From assembly GCA_036556905.1 (NCBI GenBank), contig DATBIM010000108.1, forward strand, positions 1 through 64,000: DNA of 64,000 bases, read 5' to 3'. Shown one piece after another: positions 23,333 to 33,753 of this stretch. The position numbers and the translations under genes were made by a program. The stretch comes from 40CM-4-69-5 sp036556905 (GTDB lineage: Bacteria; Methylomirabilota; Methylomirabilia; Rokubacteriales; CSP1-6). Under the pieces are notes generated by a model. It was not told the DNA's origin. It saw only the letters and a list, made by a program, of their open reading frames with translations, and ran no database searches. Within the stretch, counting starts at the first letter, position 1; each line of letters starts with the position of its first letter.

Positions 23333-24151
23333 TCACGTCCCCAGCAGGCGGTACGCGGCGAAGAAGACGAGCGCGCTCACCAGGCCGGGCCAGAGGCTTC
23401 CCGACCACCAGAAGAGCCACGAGTTCACGAGGCTCAGCAGCGTCAGATAGAGCGTCGCGCCGGCCAGCACCTCTACCGTGGCTGGCAGTCGCGGGTCCGG
23501 GAGGAACCGCACCAGATAGAGGATCGTCGCCACGACGGCGCCCGTCGCGAGCGAAACCTGCCGCTGCAGCCGGTCGAAGACCACGCCACGCACGAAGAGC
23601 TCAGCCGCGGGCACGTTCACGCCGGCGTCGTAGGCGAGGGCCAGGAGCCAGGGGCCCAGGCCGTCGCTGCGCAGCCGGTAGCCGAGCGTGAAGGCCGCGG
23701 AGAGGAGGACGTGGCCACCCAGCGCCGCGCCGGCAAGCCCGCCCACGAGCATCGCGCGGCCGGACACCGCGTGGACCCCGAGCGGGGCGAGCCGCCCCCG
23801 CGCGCCGAGTCCGGCGAGCCAGAGCGCCACCACGAGGTACAGGAGGGACCCCCGGCTGTCGAACCGAGAGGCAGCGGTCCCGAGGGCGACCATGACGATG
23901 GTGACCACGGCTGGCGTCGTCGCGGTCCATCTGCCGCCGGCGGCGCCGGCCGCCGCCCCAAGGGCCGCCGTCAGCAAGGCGCCGTGCAGCACCGCGCCGA
24001 CGACGGCGCGGAAGTCGGCGACGGCAAGGTGCCCGGTCGTGGTGAGCGCGACGCCGCCCGCCACGGCGCCGCCGAGGATCCAGGCCGGGGCCCGCGGGAC
24101 GACCGGCAGGTCGCGTCGGACGCTGGGGAACGCGGCTTCAAGCGCCCACAT
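23333..24151 (-). CDS. CPBP-like (Abi) integral membrane protein, degenerate
   Basis: 272 aa with about seven to eight hydrophobic helices. The segment PAAELFVRGVVFDRL resembles motif 1 of CPBP intramembrane proteases, which normally reads EExxxR; here one Glu and the Arg remain (ELFVR). The later SWLFWWSGSLWPGL region stands where the HxxxN/B motifs should be, but lacks the histidine. It may be a pseudoprotease or only distantly related. Its ATG lies inside the end of the HD-GYP gene (14-base overlap), tying it to the signalling operon. Confidence 0.6.
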   Translation of the reverse strand: MWALEAAFPSVRRDLPVVPRAPAWILGGAVAGGVALTTTGHLAVADFRAVVGAVLHGALLTAALGAAAGAAGGRWTATTPAVVTIVMVALGTAASRFDSRGSLLYLVVALWLAGLGARGRLAPLGVHAVSGRAMLVGGLAGAALGGHVLLSAAFTLGYRLRSDGLGPWLLALAYDAGVNVPAAELFVRGVVFDRLQRQVSLATGAVVATILYLVRFLPDPRLPATVEVLAGATLYLTLLSLVNSWLFWWSGSLWPGLVSALVFFAAYRLLGT

Positions 24152-24830
24152 CGGTGGAGCTGAGCCGGAGAAAGGCCGTGACCACGACGGCGTCGAGGGT
24201 TACCCCCGCTTCGGCGACGAGCCTCGCGCGGGCCTCCGGGGTCGGCAGGGCCGCGCGATAGGGCCGATCCGACGTGAGCGCGTCATACACATCGGCGACG
24301 GCCACGATGCGGGCGCCGAGCGGGATGGCTTCACCGGTGAGCCCATCGGGATAGCCGCTGCCGTCCCAGCGCTCGTGGTGATGGCGGATGATGAGGGCAC
24401 CGACGGCGAGAAAGTCGAACGGGGCCACGATCTGCGCTCCCACCACGGGATGGCGCCGCATCGCCTGCCACTCAGGCTCGGTGAGGGAGCCCGTCTTCGT
24501 CAGGACAGCCTCCGGGACCCCGATCTTGCCGATGTCATGCAGCAGGCCGGCCTGGGCGATCGCTTCAGCGTCCGCCGGGCCCAGCCCGAGTGCCTCGCCC
24601 AGCGCGCGACTCCAGGCGCCGACGCGCTCCGAGTGGCCGCGCGTATAGGCGTCCTTGGCCTCCAGCGCGTTGGCGAGGCCGAGCAGGGACTGGCCGATCG
24701 CGCGCTGCGTCCGCTGATACAGCTGCCGAACGTCCTCGGCATAGCGCAGCGTCTGGGCGTAGGCGGCGTTGAGGCGCCGGTAGGCCAGGGTGAGGTCGTG
24801 ACCGGACGTCGCCGCTACTTCCGCGCCCAC
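24138..24830 (-). CDS. HD-GYP phosphodiesterase domain protein
   Basis: 230 aa from GTG 24830. A short coiled region (LAYRRLNAAYAQTLRYAEDV) precedes the HD-GYP domain with HSERVGAWSRALGEALGL, the HDIGKIGVPEAVL metal site, HPVVGAQIV and HHHERWDGSGYPDGL, so the cyclic-di-GMP phosphodiesterase residues are present. The start overlaps the end of the response-regulator gene by 16 bases. A receiver in one polypeptide and HD-GYP in the next replaces the common RpfG-type fusion. Confidence 0.9.
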   Translation of the reverse strand: MGAEVAATSGHDLTLAYRRLNAAYAQTLRYAEDVRQLYQRTQRAIGQSLLGLANALEAKDAYTRGHSERVGAWSRALGEALGLGPADAEAIAQAGLLHDIGKIGVPEAVLTKTGSLTEPEWQAMRRHPVVGAQIVAPFDFLAVGALIIRHHHERWDGSGYPDGLTGEAIPLGARIVAVADVYDALTSDRPYRAALPTPEARARLVAEAGVTLDAVVVTAFLRLSSTDVGA

Positions 24831-25201
24831 AGCGTCAATCCGGGCACCAGCGCTTCGACCAGAGACAGCAACCGAACCGGCGAGAAGGGCTTGGTCAGAT
24901 ACTCGTCGGCGCCGGCGGCCAGCCCGGCTCGCACGTCCTCGCGCTGCGCCGCCGCCGTCAACATGACGATGCGACTCCCGGCCAGGTGCGGCTCGCGGCG
25001 CACCCGGCGGCACACCTCGAACCCGCTCAGGTCAGGGAGGTTGACATCGAGCAGGATGAGGTCCGGCCGGCCTGTCGCGACCAGCTCCAGGGCCTCGGTG
25101 CCGGACATCGCGGCGATGACGTGGACGCGATCGTCCTCCAGGGTGACCCGCACCAGCTCCACGACGTTGGGCTCGTCATCGACGATCAGCACCGTTGCCA
25201 T
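24815..25201 (-). CDS. single-domain response regulator
   Basis: 128 aa, receiver domain only: VLIVDDEPNVVELV, phospho-acceptor Asp52 in LLDVNLPD, Thr82 in MLTAAA and Lys104 in YLTKPF. No output domain. Start ATG 25201 is the usual MATVLIVDDE; longer frames add unrelated residues. It is first in the four-gene signalling chain and overlaps the HD-GYP gene, which is its probable output partner. Confidence 0.93.
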   Translation of the reverse strand: MATVLIVDDEPNVVELVRVTLEDDRVHVIAAMSGTEALELVATGRPDLILLDVNLPDLSGFEVCRRVRREPHLAGSRIVMLTAAAQREDVRAGLAAGADEYLTKPFSPVRLLSLVEALVPGLTLWARK

Positions 25202-25367
25202 GCCCTGAGCCCAGTGCGAGAAGCGTGCCCGGCGCCAGGGCTGCATTGCGTGCGCCGTTGGCCGGTCGCCGCCGGGGGGCTTGCCCGCGCGGCTGGGCAC
25301 GAGTGCCCGGATCCCTGGGCAGGCTGAGGGATCGCCTGGCGGGGAGCGGGGCGCGGGCGCCGGGACC

Positions 25368-25778
25368 CTAGTGCGGGCGGCCGGCGACGTGCAGGCGAGT
25401 GAGCGCGCGGGCCAGCGCGGCGGCGGCGCGCGTGTAGTCGATCTCCTCCGGGATCCGGCCGGCCAGGCGCTGCTCGGCCCGCTGCCGGGCGCGCTCGGCC
25501 CGATCGCGATCGATGTCCTCCGGGCGCTCGGCGGTGTCGGCCAGAACGATCACCTTGTCGTTGCGGACCTCGCAGAACCCGCCCGCCACCGCCAGGTGGA
25601 ACTCTTCCCGTCCTTTACGGTACGTCAGCTCCCCGATACCCAGGGTGCTCAGAAAGGGCGCGTGGCCGGGCAGCACCCCGAAGTAACCCTCCTGGCCCGG
25701 CACCACCACTTCGTCCACCGAGTCGGACACCACCAGCCGTGTCGGGGTGGCGATCTCCAGCGTGAGCCCGTCCGCCAC
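25368..25778 (-). CDS. atpC: F1-ATPase epsilon subunit
   Basis: 136 aa with the N-terminal beta sandwich (LTLEIATPTRLVVSDSVDEVVVPGQEGYFGVLPGHAP, then VAGGFCEVRNDKVIVLAD) and C-terminal helical hairpin. It couples rotation of gamma to the catalytic head and can inhibit hydrolysis. It starts with GTG immediately after the atpD stop and closes the operon atpFHAGDC. Confidence 0.95.
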   Translation of the reverse strand: MADGLTLEIATPTRLVVSDSVDEVVVPGQEGYFGVLPGHAPFLSTLGIGELTYRKGREEFHLAVAGGFCEVRNDKVIVLADTAERPEDIDRDRAERARQRAEQRLAGRIPEEIDYTRAAAALARALTRLHVAGRPH

Positions 25779-27200
25779 TCAGGCCGCCTCGCGCAGCTTC
25801 TTGGCCTTGTCCATGGCCTCCCCGATGTCGCCGACCATGTAGAAGGCCTGTTCGGGCAGCTCGTCGTGCTTGCCCTCCACGACCTCCTTGAAGGACTTCA
25901 CCGTGTCGGCGAGCTTCACGTAGCGGCCGGGCTGGCCGGTGAAGACCTCGGCGACGGAGAAGGGCTGGGAGAGGAAGCGTTGGATCTTCCGGGCCCGGCC
26001 CACGATCAGCTTGTCCTCGTCCGAGAGCTCCTCCATGCCCAGGATGGCGATGATGTCCTGCAAATCGCGATAGCGCTGCAGGATCGACTGCACGGCGCGG
26101 GCGGTCTGGTAATGCTCCTCGCCGAGGACGTTGGGATCGAGGATCCGGGACGTTGACGCCAGCGGGTCCACCGCCGGGTAGATGCCCAGCTCGGTCAGCC
26201 CCCGGCTCAGCACCGTTGTGGCGTCGAGATGGGCGAAGGCCGTGGCCGGCGCCGGGTCGGTGATGTCGTCAGCCGGCACATAGATGGCCTGCACCGAGGT
26301 GATGGAGCCCTTCTTGGTGGAGGTGATCCGTTCCTGGAGCGCGCCCATCTCGGTGGCCAGGGTCGGCTGGTAGCCGACGGCCGAGGGCATGCGGCCGAGC
26401 AGGGCGGAGACCTCGGAGCCGGCCTGGGTGAAGCGGAAGATGTTGTCGATGAAGAGCAGCACGTCCTGCCCTTCCTCGTCGCGGAAGTACTCGGCCGCGG
26501 TGAGGCCGGTGAGCCCCACCCGCAGGCGGGCGCCGGGCGGCTCCGTCATCTGGCCGAAGATCAGCGCGGTCTTTTCCAGGACGCCCGACTCCTTCATCTC
26601 GTGGTGGAGGTCGTTGCCTTCCCGCGTGCGCTCCCCCACCCCGGCGAACACCGAGATGCCGCCATGCTGCTTGGCGATGTTGTTGATCAGCTCCTGGATG
26701 AGCACGGTCTTGCCGACGCCAGCGCCGCCGAAGAGGCCCGTCTTGCCGCCCCGCGTGTACGGCTCGAGGAGATCGACGACCTTGATGCCGGTCTCGAACA
26801 TCTCCACTTTGGTCGACTGCTGCTCGAAGTCCGGGGCGGGTCGGTGGATCGGATAGGCCTTCTTGGTCTTCATCTCCGGCCCCTTGTCGACCGGCTCGCC
26901 GATGATGTTGATGATCCGGCCCAGCGTTTCCTTGCCGACGGGGATCATGATCGGCGCGCCGGTGTCTCGGACCCCCCGGCCGCGCGTCAACCCGTCGGTG
27001 GAGGCCATCGCCACCGCCCGCACCGTGCTTTCACCCAGGTGCTGGGCCACCTCCAGCACGAGCCGCTGCGAGTAGGAGAAGATGTCCTTCATCTCTACGC
27101 CCTCGACCTCGAGGGCGTTGTAGATGGCGGGAAGCTGCCCGGGCTCGAACTCCACATCGACGACGGGCCCGATGACCTGAACGATCTTGCCCCGATTCAT
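25779..27200 (-). CDS. atpD: F1-ATPase beta subunit
   Basis: 473 aa catalytic subunit. Walker A GGAGVGKTVLIQEL, the GERTREGNDL block, DELSEED-type sequence here as EELSDEDKLIV, and ATSRILDP-like ASTSRILDPNV are all present. ATG 27200 (MNRGKIVQVIGPVVD) is chosen over longer frames; it overlaps the atpG stop by ATGA. Confidence 0.97.
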   Translation of the reverse strand: MNRGKIVQVIGPVVDVEFEPGQLPAIYNALEVEGVEMKDIFSYSQRLVLEVAQHLGESTVRAVAMASTDGLTRGRGVRDTGAPIMIPVGKETLGRIINIIGEPVDKGPEMKTKKAYPIHRPAPDFEQQSTKVEMFETGIKVVDLLEPYTRGGKTGLFGGAGVGKTVLIQELINNIAKQHGGISVFAGVGERTREGNDLHHEMKESGVLEKTALIFGQMTEPPGARLRVGLTGLTAAEYFRDEEGQDVLLFIDNIFRFTQAGSEVSALLGRMPSAVGYQPTLATEMGALQERITSTKKGSITSVQAIYVPADDITDPAPATAFAHLDATTVLSRGLTELGIYPAVDPLASTSRILDPNVLGEEHYQTARAVQSILQRYRDLQDIIAILGMEELSDEDKLIVGRARKIQRFLSQPFSVAEVFTGQPGRYVKLADTVKSFKEVVEGKHDELPEQAFYMVGDIGEAMDKAKKLREAA

Positions 27201-28078
27201 GCTTCCGCTCCTTGACGCAGCGCCTCGGCGCCGCCCACGATGTCGAGCAGCTCTTTGGTGATTTTCTCCTGCCGCGCTTTGTTGTACTGGATGGTGAGGA
27301 TGTCGATCATCTCTTTGGCGTTCTTGGTGGCGGCTTCCATTGCGGTCATGCGCGCCCCGTGCTCGCCGGCCACCGATTCCATCAGGGCCCGGAACACCTG
27401 GGTGCGCACATGGCGGGGCAGAAGGTCGCCCAGGATCGCTTCCGGGCCGGGCTCGTAGAGATACTCCACCGCCGCGCTCTCGCTCCCCGCCCCGGCGGAC
27501 CGCGCGATGGGCAGGAGCTGCACGCGGACGGCGCGCTGCACGGCCACGGAACGGAACTCGTTGTAGACGAGGTGCACCTCGTCTACCTCGCCCTCGAGAA
27601 ACTGCGTCATGAAGAAATCGGCCAGCTCCTGGGCGTGGCTGAAGGCCAGGCGGTCCCAGAAGCCGAGCATTGTCCGCTTGATCGTCCACGCCCGCCGTCG
27701 GTAGAAGTCGCGTCCCTTGCGTCCGACCACGACCAGGGTGACGTCGGCCTGGCTCGATTCCCGGATGAGGGCCAGCGCGTGGCGGATGATGTTGGAGTTG
27801 AAGGCCCCGGCCAGGCCCCGGTCGGCGGTGATGATGACGACCTGGCGCCGCGGCCCCTCGCGCTGCGCGAGCAGCGGATGCGCGGCCCCCTCGGGGCCGG
27901 CGGCCGAGACCAGATTGCCGAGCAGCTCGGCCATCTTGCCGGCATAGGGTCGGGCGGCCAGGATCCGCTCCTGGGCCCGCCGCAGCTTGGCCGCGGCCAC
28001 CAGCTTCATGGCCCGGGTGATCTTCTGGGTCGACTGGACGGAACGGATCCGCCGCCGGATGTCCCGGAGCGTCGCCAT
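27197..28078 (-). CDS. atpG: F1-ATPase gamma subunit
   Basis: 293 aa central shaft protein: N-terminal LRDIRRRIRSVQSTQKITRAMKLVAAAKLRRAQ and C-terminal AMEAATKNAKEMIDILTIQYNKARQ form the coiled coil, with ITADRGLAGAFNSNI in the middle. It lies six bases after atpA and overlaps atpD. Confidence 0.97.
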   Translation of the reverse strand: MATLRDIRRRIRSVQSTQKITRAMKLVAAAKLRRAQERILAARPYAGKMAELLGNLVSAAGPEGAAHPLLAQREGPRRQVVIITADRGLAGAFNSNIIRHALALIRESSQADVTLVVVGRKGRDFYRRRAWTIKRTMLGFWDRLAFSHAQELADFFMTQFLEGEVDEVHLVYNEFRSVAVQRAVRVQLLPIARSAGAGSESAAVEYLYEPGPEAILGDLLPRHVRTQVFRALMESVAGEHGARMTAMEAATKNAKEMIDILTIQYNKARQEKITKELLDIVGGAEALRQGAEA

Positions 28079-28084
28079 GCCGGC

Positions 28085-29611
<1,527 letters not shown>

Positions 29612-29706
29612 CTCGTTCTCCTTAACCGGGCATGGGCACCCGGGCTCGATCCCCGGTTATTTCACCGCTCACCCTCGGTGCTCTCTCTCCTGCCCGATCG
29701 GCGCTC

Positions 29707-30243
29707 TTACCCGCGGGCCAGGCGCTCGCGCATCCGCGCGAGCTGCCCGTCCAGGCTCGCATCCACGATATAGCTGCCCACCTCGGCCACGAAGCCACCG
29801 AGCAGTCCCTGATCGACCGTTTCCTCCAGAACCACCTGCTTGCCGCCGAGCGCCCGGCCCAGCCGCTCGCCGAGCCGGTCGCGCTCGGCCTTCGTGAGCG
29901 GCACGGCTGTCCGAACGTGGGCGCGGAGACGACCGAGGTCCTCGTCCACGAGCTGACGAAACACGCCCGCCAGGCCCTCCAGCTGGTCTCCCCGCCCCTG
30001 CCGCGCCAGGAGCGCGACGCAATCACGGGTGAGCGGCGAGAGCCTGAGACGCGCGGCGACCTCAAGGGCCACCGCGCGCTTCACGCTCGGCGCGACCCAC
30101 GGCCGCGCGAACAGGTCGCGCAGCGCGGGCGCCTGGCCGATGGTCTGAGCAACCATCTGGAGCTCCCGCTCGACCGCGTCCACCTGGCCGCGCTGCTTCG
30201 CCAGCTCCCACAGCGCGCGCGCGTACGGCCGGGCGGCGGTCAT
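29707..30243 (-). CDS. atpH: F1-ATPase delta subunit
   Basis: 178 aa: ARPYARALWELAKQRGQ at the N terminus, a helical domain, and the C-terminal block VRTAVPLTKAERDRLGERL with DQGLLGGFVAEVG. It connects the F1 crown to the b stalk. It overlaps atpF by ATGA. Confidence 0.95.
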   Translation of the reverse strand: MTAARPYARALWELAKQRGQVDAVERELQMVAQTIGQAPALRDLFARPWVAPSVKRAVALEVAARLRLSPLTRDCVALLARQGRGDQLEGLAGVFRQLVDEDLGRLRAHVRTAVPLTKAERDRLGERLGRALGGKQVVLEETVDQGLLGGFVAEVGSYIVDASLDGQLARMRERLARG

Positions 30244-30818
30244 CCCTTGAGCTGCCCGATGGCGTCGGCGACGACGCGGCGGTGATCCTCCTCGCGCAGG
30301 CTCTTTCTGACGAGCTTTTCGGCCACCGCGGTGGCCAGCTCGGCCACCTCGCGCCGCAGCTCGTCGCGGGCGCGGCGGACGTCAGCATCGAGCTGGGCCC
30401 GGGCGGTCTCGGCGATCCGCTGGGCCTCCGCTCGGGCCGCCTCGAGCAGGCGCTTCTGCTCCTCTCCGGCATCCTTCAGCGCGCGCTCGCGGATGCTGGC
30501 CGCCTCGGCGTGGGCCTGGCGCAACCGCGCCGTATTCTCCTCTTGCTGGCGGGCGACCTCGGCCCGCGCGGTCTGCGCCTCCTCCAGCGAGCGCTGGATC
30601 GCCTGCGTCCGCTCCTGCATCTTGGCCAGCAGCGGCCGGTACAGGAGCCGCCACAGAATCAGCAGAAGGATGAGGAAGTTCACCATCTGAACGAGCAGCG
30701 ACTTGTCCAGGTTGATGAGGCCGCCGCCCCCTTCCGCGGCCCAGAGCAGGCCGGGCACGAGCGCGACGATGCCGGCACACACGATGCCGCCCAACCATCG
30801 GAGCCTAGCGTGAGACAT
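30240..30818 (-). CDS. atpF: FO-ATPase b subunit
   Basis: 192 aa peripheral stalk. The start at 30818 has AGGGAG upstream. Residues 1-27 (LGGIVCAGIVALVPGLLWAAEG) look like a cleavable signal peptide before the usual membrane helix at 38-57 (VQMVNFLILLLILWRLLY), followed by a long Ala/Glu/Arg coiled coil. Only one b-type gene is present, so a homodimer is expected. No atpB (a) or atpE (c) gene precedes it; mnmA does. Confidence 0.95.
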   Translation of the reverse strand: MSHARLRWLGGIVCAGIVALVPGLLWAAEGGGGLINLDKSLLVQMVNFLILLLILWRLLYRPLLAKMQERTQAIQRSLEEAQTARAEVARQQEENTARLRQAHAEAASIRERALKDAGEEQKRLLEAARAEAQRIAETARAQLDADVRRARDELRREVAELATAVAEKLVRKSLREEDHRRVVADAIGQLKG

Positions 30819-30857
30819 GCGGGGATCTCCCTCGTCGGGGATCAACAGTGATTGTGA

Positions 30858-30887
30858 AAACTATCACGCAAATTGGTGGGCGGTCAA
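30858..30887 (-). promoter_or_regulatory. possible promoter of the atp operon
   Basis: On the minus strand, TTGACC (30887-30882) is followed after 18 bases by TAGTTT (30863-30858), about 40 bases before the atpF start, in the AT-rich gap to mnmA. The -10 is poor, so this is tentative. Confidence 0.35.
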
Positions 30888-30899
30888 TAGTTCCGGGGC

Positions 30900-31982
30900 T
30901 CAGCGCCCGATGATTCCCCCGCCGATCACCAGGTCACCCCGATACCAGACGACCGACTGGCCGGGCGTGACGGCCCGCTGCGGTGTCTCGAATCCCACCT
31001 CGGCGCCACTCTCTCCCAGCGCCCGGACCGTCGCGGGCGCGGCCGTGTGGCTGTGGCGGATCTTCGCCTCCACGGCCATGGGCTCGGTGGGCGGTTCGCA
31101 TGCGATGAAGTTGACGGACTCGGCCACCAGGCGCGTCCGCTCAAGGCCCTCGGCGGGGCCCACCGTGACCGTGTTCGCCCGGGCGTCGAGGTCGAGCACG
31201 TAGAGTCGCCGTCCCGCCGCCAGCCCGAGTCCCTTGCGCTGCCCGACCGTATAGTCGGCCAGACCGTGGTGGGCACCGAGCACGGCCCCGGTCTGGTCCA
31301 CGATCGCCCCCGCCCGGAAAGCGCCGGGATCACGGCGGCGCAGGAAGCCGCGGTAGTCGTCGTCGGGGATGAAGCAGATCTCCTGGCTTTCCGGCTTGTC
31401 CGCGGTAACCAGGCCGAGCCGGCGCGCATGGGCGCGGACCTCGGCCTTCGTCAGGTCGCCGACGGGAAAGCGCGCGCCGGCGAGCTGGGCCTGGCCGAGC
31501 GGCCAGAGAAAGTCCGACTGATCCTTGCGGGCGTCCCGGCCCTTGAAGAGCAGGAATCGTCCGGCGGCCGCATCGTGGCTCACGCGAGCGTAGTGCCCGG
31601 TAGCCACGGCCACGGCGTCCCAGGCCGCCGCGCGCTGCAACAGCGAGCCGAACTTCAACTCGCTGTTGCAGGCCAGGCAGGGCACGGGCGTCCGGCCCCG
31701 GTGATACTCGTCGACGAACCGGTCGATGACGGCGCGGGTGAACTCGGCCTCGCTGTCCAGCACGTAGTGCGGGATGCCCAGCCTGCGGGCGACCCGGCGC
31801 GCATCGTCGCTGGCGGTCGTGCCACAGCAGCTCCCGAATCGCTCCGCGGCGCCGCCGGGCTCCTGCCAGGGCCACACGCGTAGCGTGATGCCCACGACGT
31901 CGTAGCCCTGCTCGACCAGCAGGGCCGCGGCGACGGAGGAGTCCACGCCTCCGCTCATGGCGACCACGATTCGCTCGGCCAT
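30900..31982 (-). CDS. mnmA: tRNA-specific 2-thiouridylase MnmA
   Basis: 360 aa. It activates U34 of tRNA-Lys, Glu and Gln with ATP and inserts sulfur. The PP-loop is VVAMSGGVDSSVAAALL, catalytic cysteines sit in VPCLACNSELKFG and ESQEICFIPDDDY, and the C-terminal beta barrel holds DYTVGQRKGLGL. Positioned between parB (two bases apart) and atpF, on the leading strand away from the origin. Confidence 0.96.
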   Translation of the reverse strand: MAERIVVAMSGGVDSSVAAALLVEQGYDVVGITLRVWPWQEPGGAAERFGSCCGTTASDDARRVARRLGIPHYVLDSEAEFTRAVIDRFVDEYHRGRTPVPCLACNSELKFGSLLQRAAAWDAVAVATGHYARVSHDAAAGRFLLFKGRDARKDQSDFLWPLGQAQLAGARFPVGDLTKAEVRAHARRLGLVTADKPESQEICFIPDDDYRGFLRRRDPGAFRAGAIVDQTGAVLGAHHGLADYTVGQRKGLGLAAGRRLYVLDLDARANTVTVGPAEGLERTRLVAESVNFIACEPPTEPMAVEAKIRHSHTAAPATVRALGESGAEVGFETPQRAVTPGQSVVWYRGDLVIGGGIIGR

Positions 31983-31984
31983 AT

Positions 31985-32833
31985 CTACGTGCGTACCCCC
32001 AGAAGGCCGGCCAGCCGATTCAGCTCGTCCGTCGATGCGTACGTGATCTCGACGCGGCCCCGCCGCTCGTTGCCCCGAATGCGCACCCGGGCCAGCAGCG
32101 CGCGCTGCATCTCATCCTCGAGGGCAACCAGCTCCGCCGAGCGCCGGCGCGCCGGCGCCGGGGCCAGTCGCCGCTGCTCCACGCCCTCCTCGGTGGCCCG
32201 CACGGACCAGGCGTGGGCCAGGATCTCATCGCGCAGCTTCAACTGTTCGCGGGGCTCCGTCAAGGACAGCAGCGCGCGCGCGTGCCCCATCGTGAGCCGG
32301 CCCGTGCGCAGATCATCCTGGATGGCGGCGGGCAGCCGGAGCAAGCGGAGGCTGTTGGCGATCGTGCTTCGATCCTTGCCCACGCGCTGCGCGACCTCCT
32401 CTTGGGTCCAGCCGAATTCGGTGAGGATCCGCTGGTAGGCCTCGGCCTCCTCGATGGGATTGAGGTCCTCGCGGAGCAGGTTCTCGACCAGGGCGAGCTC
32501 CAGGCTCTCCACATCGGTCGCGTCGCGCACGAGGGCGGGAATCTGCTCGAGGCCGGCCAGGCGCGCGGCCCGCCAGCGCCGCTCGCCGGCGATCAGCTGC
32601 CAGCGTCCGCCTGGCGTGCGCCGCACGATGACGGGCTGGATCATTCCGGTGGACTTGAGCGAGCGGGCCAGCTCGTCGAGGGAGCCAGGCTCGAACGCCT
32701 TGCGCGGCTGCCGGGGATTGACCTCGATCTGGTCAACGGGGATCTCCAGCAACGCCGCCCCCTCGGTGGTCGTCGCGCCGGCGGTCGATCCCAGCAGTGC
32801 ATCCAGACCCCGCCCAAGCCCCCGTCTATTCAT
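31985..32833 (-). CDS. parB: chromosome partitioning protein ParB (CTPase)
   Basis: 282 aa. Start MNRRGLGRGLDALLG is the ParA-stimulating tail; the ParB/Srx domain contains the CTP-binding AGERRWRAARLAG and NLLREDLNPIEEA; the helix-turn-helix lies around residues 140-165 (WTQEEVAQRVGKDRSTIANSLRLL); the C terminus dimerises. It loads on parS and spreads as a sliding clamp. Overlaps parA by eight bases. Confidence 0.96.
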   Translation of the reverse strand: MNRRGLGRGLDALLGSTAGATTTEGAALLEIPVDQIEVNPRQPRKAFEPGSLDELARSLKSTGMIQPVIVRRTPGGRWQLIAGERRWRAARLAGLEQIPALVRDATDVESLELALVENLLREDLNPIEEAEAYQRILTEFGWTQEEVAQRVGKDRSTIANSLRLLRLPAAIQDDLRTGRLTMGHARALLSLTEPREQLKLRDEILAHAWSVRATEEGVEQRRLAPAPARRRSAELVALEDEMQRALLARVRIRGNERRGRVEITYASTDELNRLAGLLGVRT

Positions 32834-33590
32834 GCCGCAAGACCTCCTTGGTCAGTTCGATGTATGCGATCGCCCCGCTGGAGCGCAGGTCGTGCAGCAT
32901 CACAGGTCGCCCATGACTGGGCGCCTCGGTGAGCCTCACGTTACGTGGAATGACTGTGTCGAATATCTCGCCGGGGAAATATCGCTGAACTTCCTCACGT
33001 ATCTGCAACGCCAGGCTGGTCCGACCATCAAACATTGTCAGGACAATTCCCATCACCGAGAGCATTGGATTCAGGCGTTCCCGGACAAGCTTGATGGTCT
33101 TGAGCAGGTGGGTCAGTCCCTCGAGGGCGTAGAACTCGCATTGGAGGGGGACCAGGACTCGATCAGCAGCGGCAAGGGCATTGATGGTGAGAAGACCCAG
33201 GGAGGGGGGGCAATCGATCAAGGTGTACTGGTAGCGCCAGGTGAGACTTTCCAGGGCATCGCGCAGACGATGCTCCCTTCGATCGAGCCCAACCAGCTCG
33301 ATCTCCGCCCCCACCAGATCGATGTCCGAAGGAAGCAGGTGGAGCGCCGGCAGGGAGGTGTCGAGCACGGCCTTATCAGCCGGTTCATTACCGAGGAGGA
33401 CGTGGTACACCGTCGGGTAGAGCCCGGGCTTCCGGACACCAAGCCCGGTTGTCGCATTGCCCTGGGGATCGAGATCAACCAGAAGAGTCGGGCGCTCGGC
33501 TAGGGCGAGTCCGGCGGCCAGATTGACCGCAGTCGTCGTCTTTCCCACACCGCCCTTTTGGTTCACTACCGCAATGGTCTTGGCGATCAA
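32826..33590 (-). CDS. parA: chromosome partitioning ATPase ParA/Soj
   Basis: 254 aa. Deviant Walker A NQKGGVGKTTTAVNLAAG at residues 10-27, switch regions VDLDPQGNATTGLG and LIDCPPSLGLLT, and the DNA-binding C terminus. The start is TTG 33590 with AGGTGAG just upstream; an ATG nine bases earlier runs straight into a stop. The upstream intergenic region contains the two parS-like sites. Confidence 0.95.
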   Translation of the reverse strand: MIAKTIAVVNQKGGVGKTTTAVNLAAGLALAERPTLLVDLDPQGNATTGLGVRKPGLYPTVYHVLLGNEPADKAVLDTSLPALHLLPSDIDLVGAEIELVGLDRREHRLRDALESLTWRYQYTLIDCPPSLGLLTINALAAADRVLVPLQCEFYALEGLTHLLKTIKLVRERLNPMLSVMGIVLTMFDGRTSLALQIREEVQRYFPGEIFDTVIPRNVRLTEAPSHGRPVMLHDLRSSGAIAYIELTKEVLRHE

Positions 33591-33674
33591 CTCACCTCAT
33601 GAGCCCGGAGGTGGCCTCAATGGCTCAGATAACAACCCATCGGCGAAGCGATCAAGAATTTTCCGTAGTGCATA

Positions 33675-33690
33675 TGTTCCACGACCAACA
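33675..33690 (+). promoter_or_regulatory. candidate parS site 1
   Basis: TGTTCCACGACCAACA matches the palindrome TGTTCCACGTGGAACA at 13 of 16 positions; the left half-site is perfect. It lies in the AT-richer gap between rsmG and parA, 85 bases from the parA start. Confidence 0.55.
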
Positions 33691-33735
33691 CCCGCCATCA
33701 AATGTATAGGTGTTTAGCCCCGGGTGGCAAGCGAG

Positions 33736-33751
33736 TGTTCCACGACGAACG
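33736..33751 (+). promoter_or_regulatory. candidate parS site 2
   Basis: TGTTCCACGACGAACG, 13 of 16 against the same palindrome, with the same central CGAC as site 1. It ends just before the rsmG stop codon. Two near-identical sites 61 bases apart beside parA support a partition role. Confidence 0.55.
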
Positions 33752-33753
33752 CA

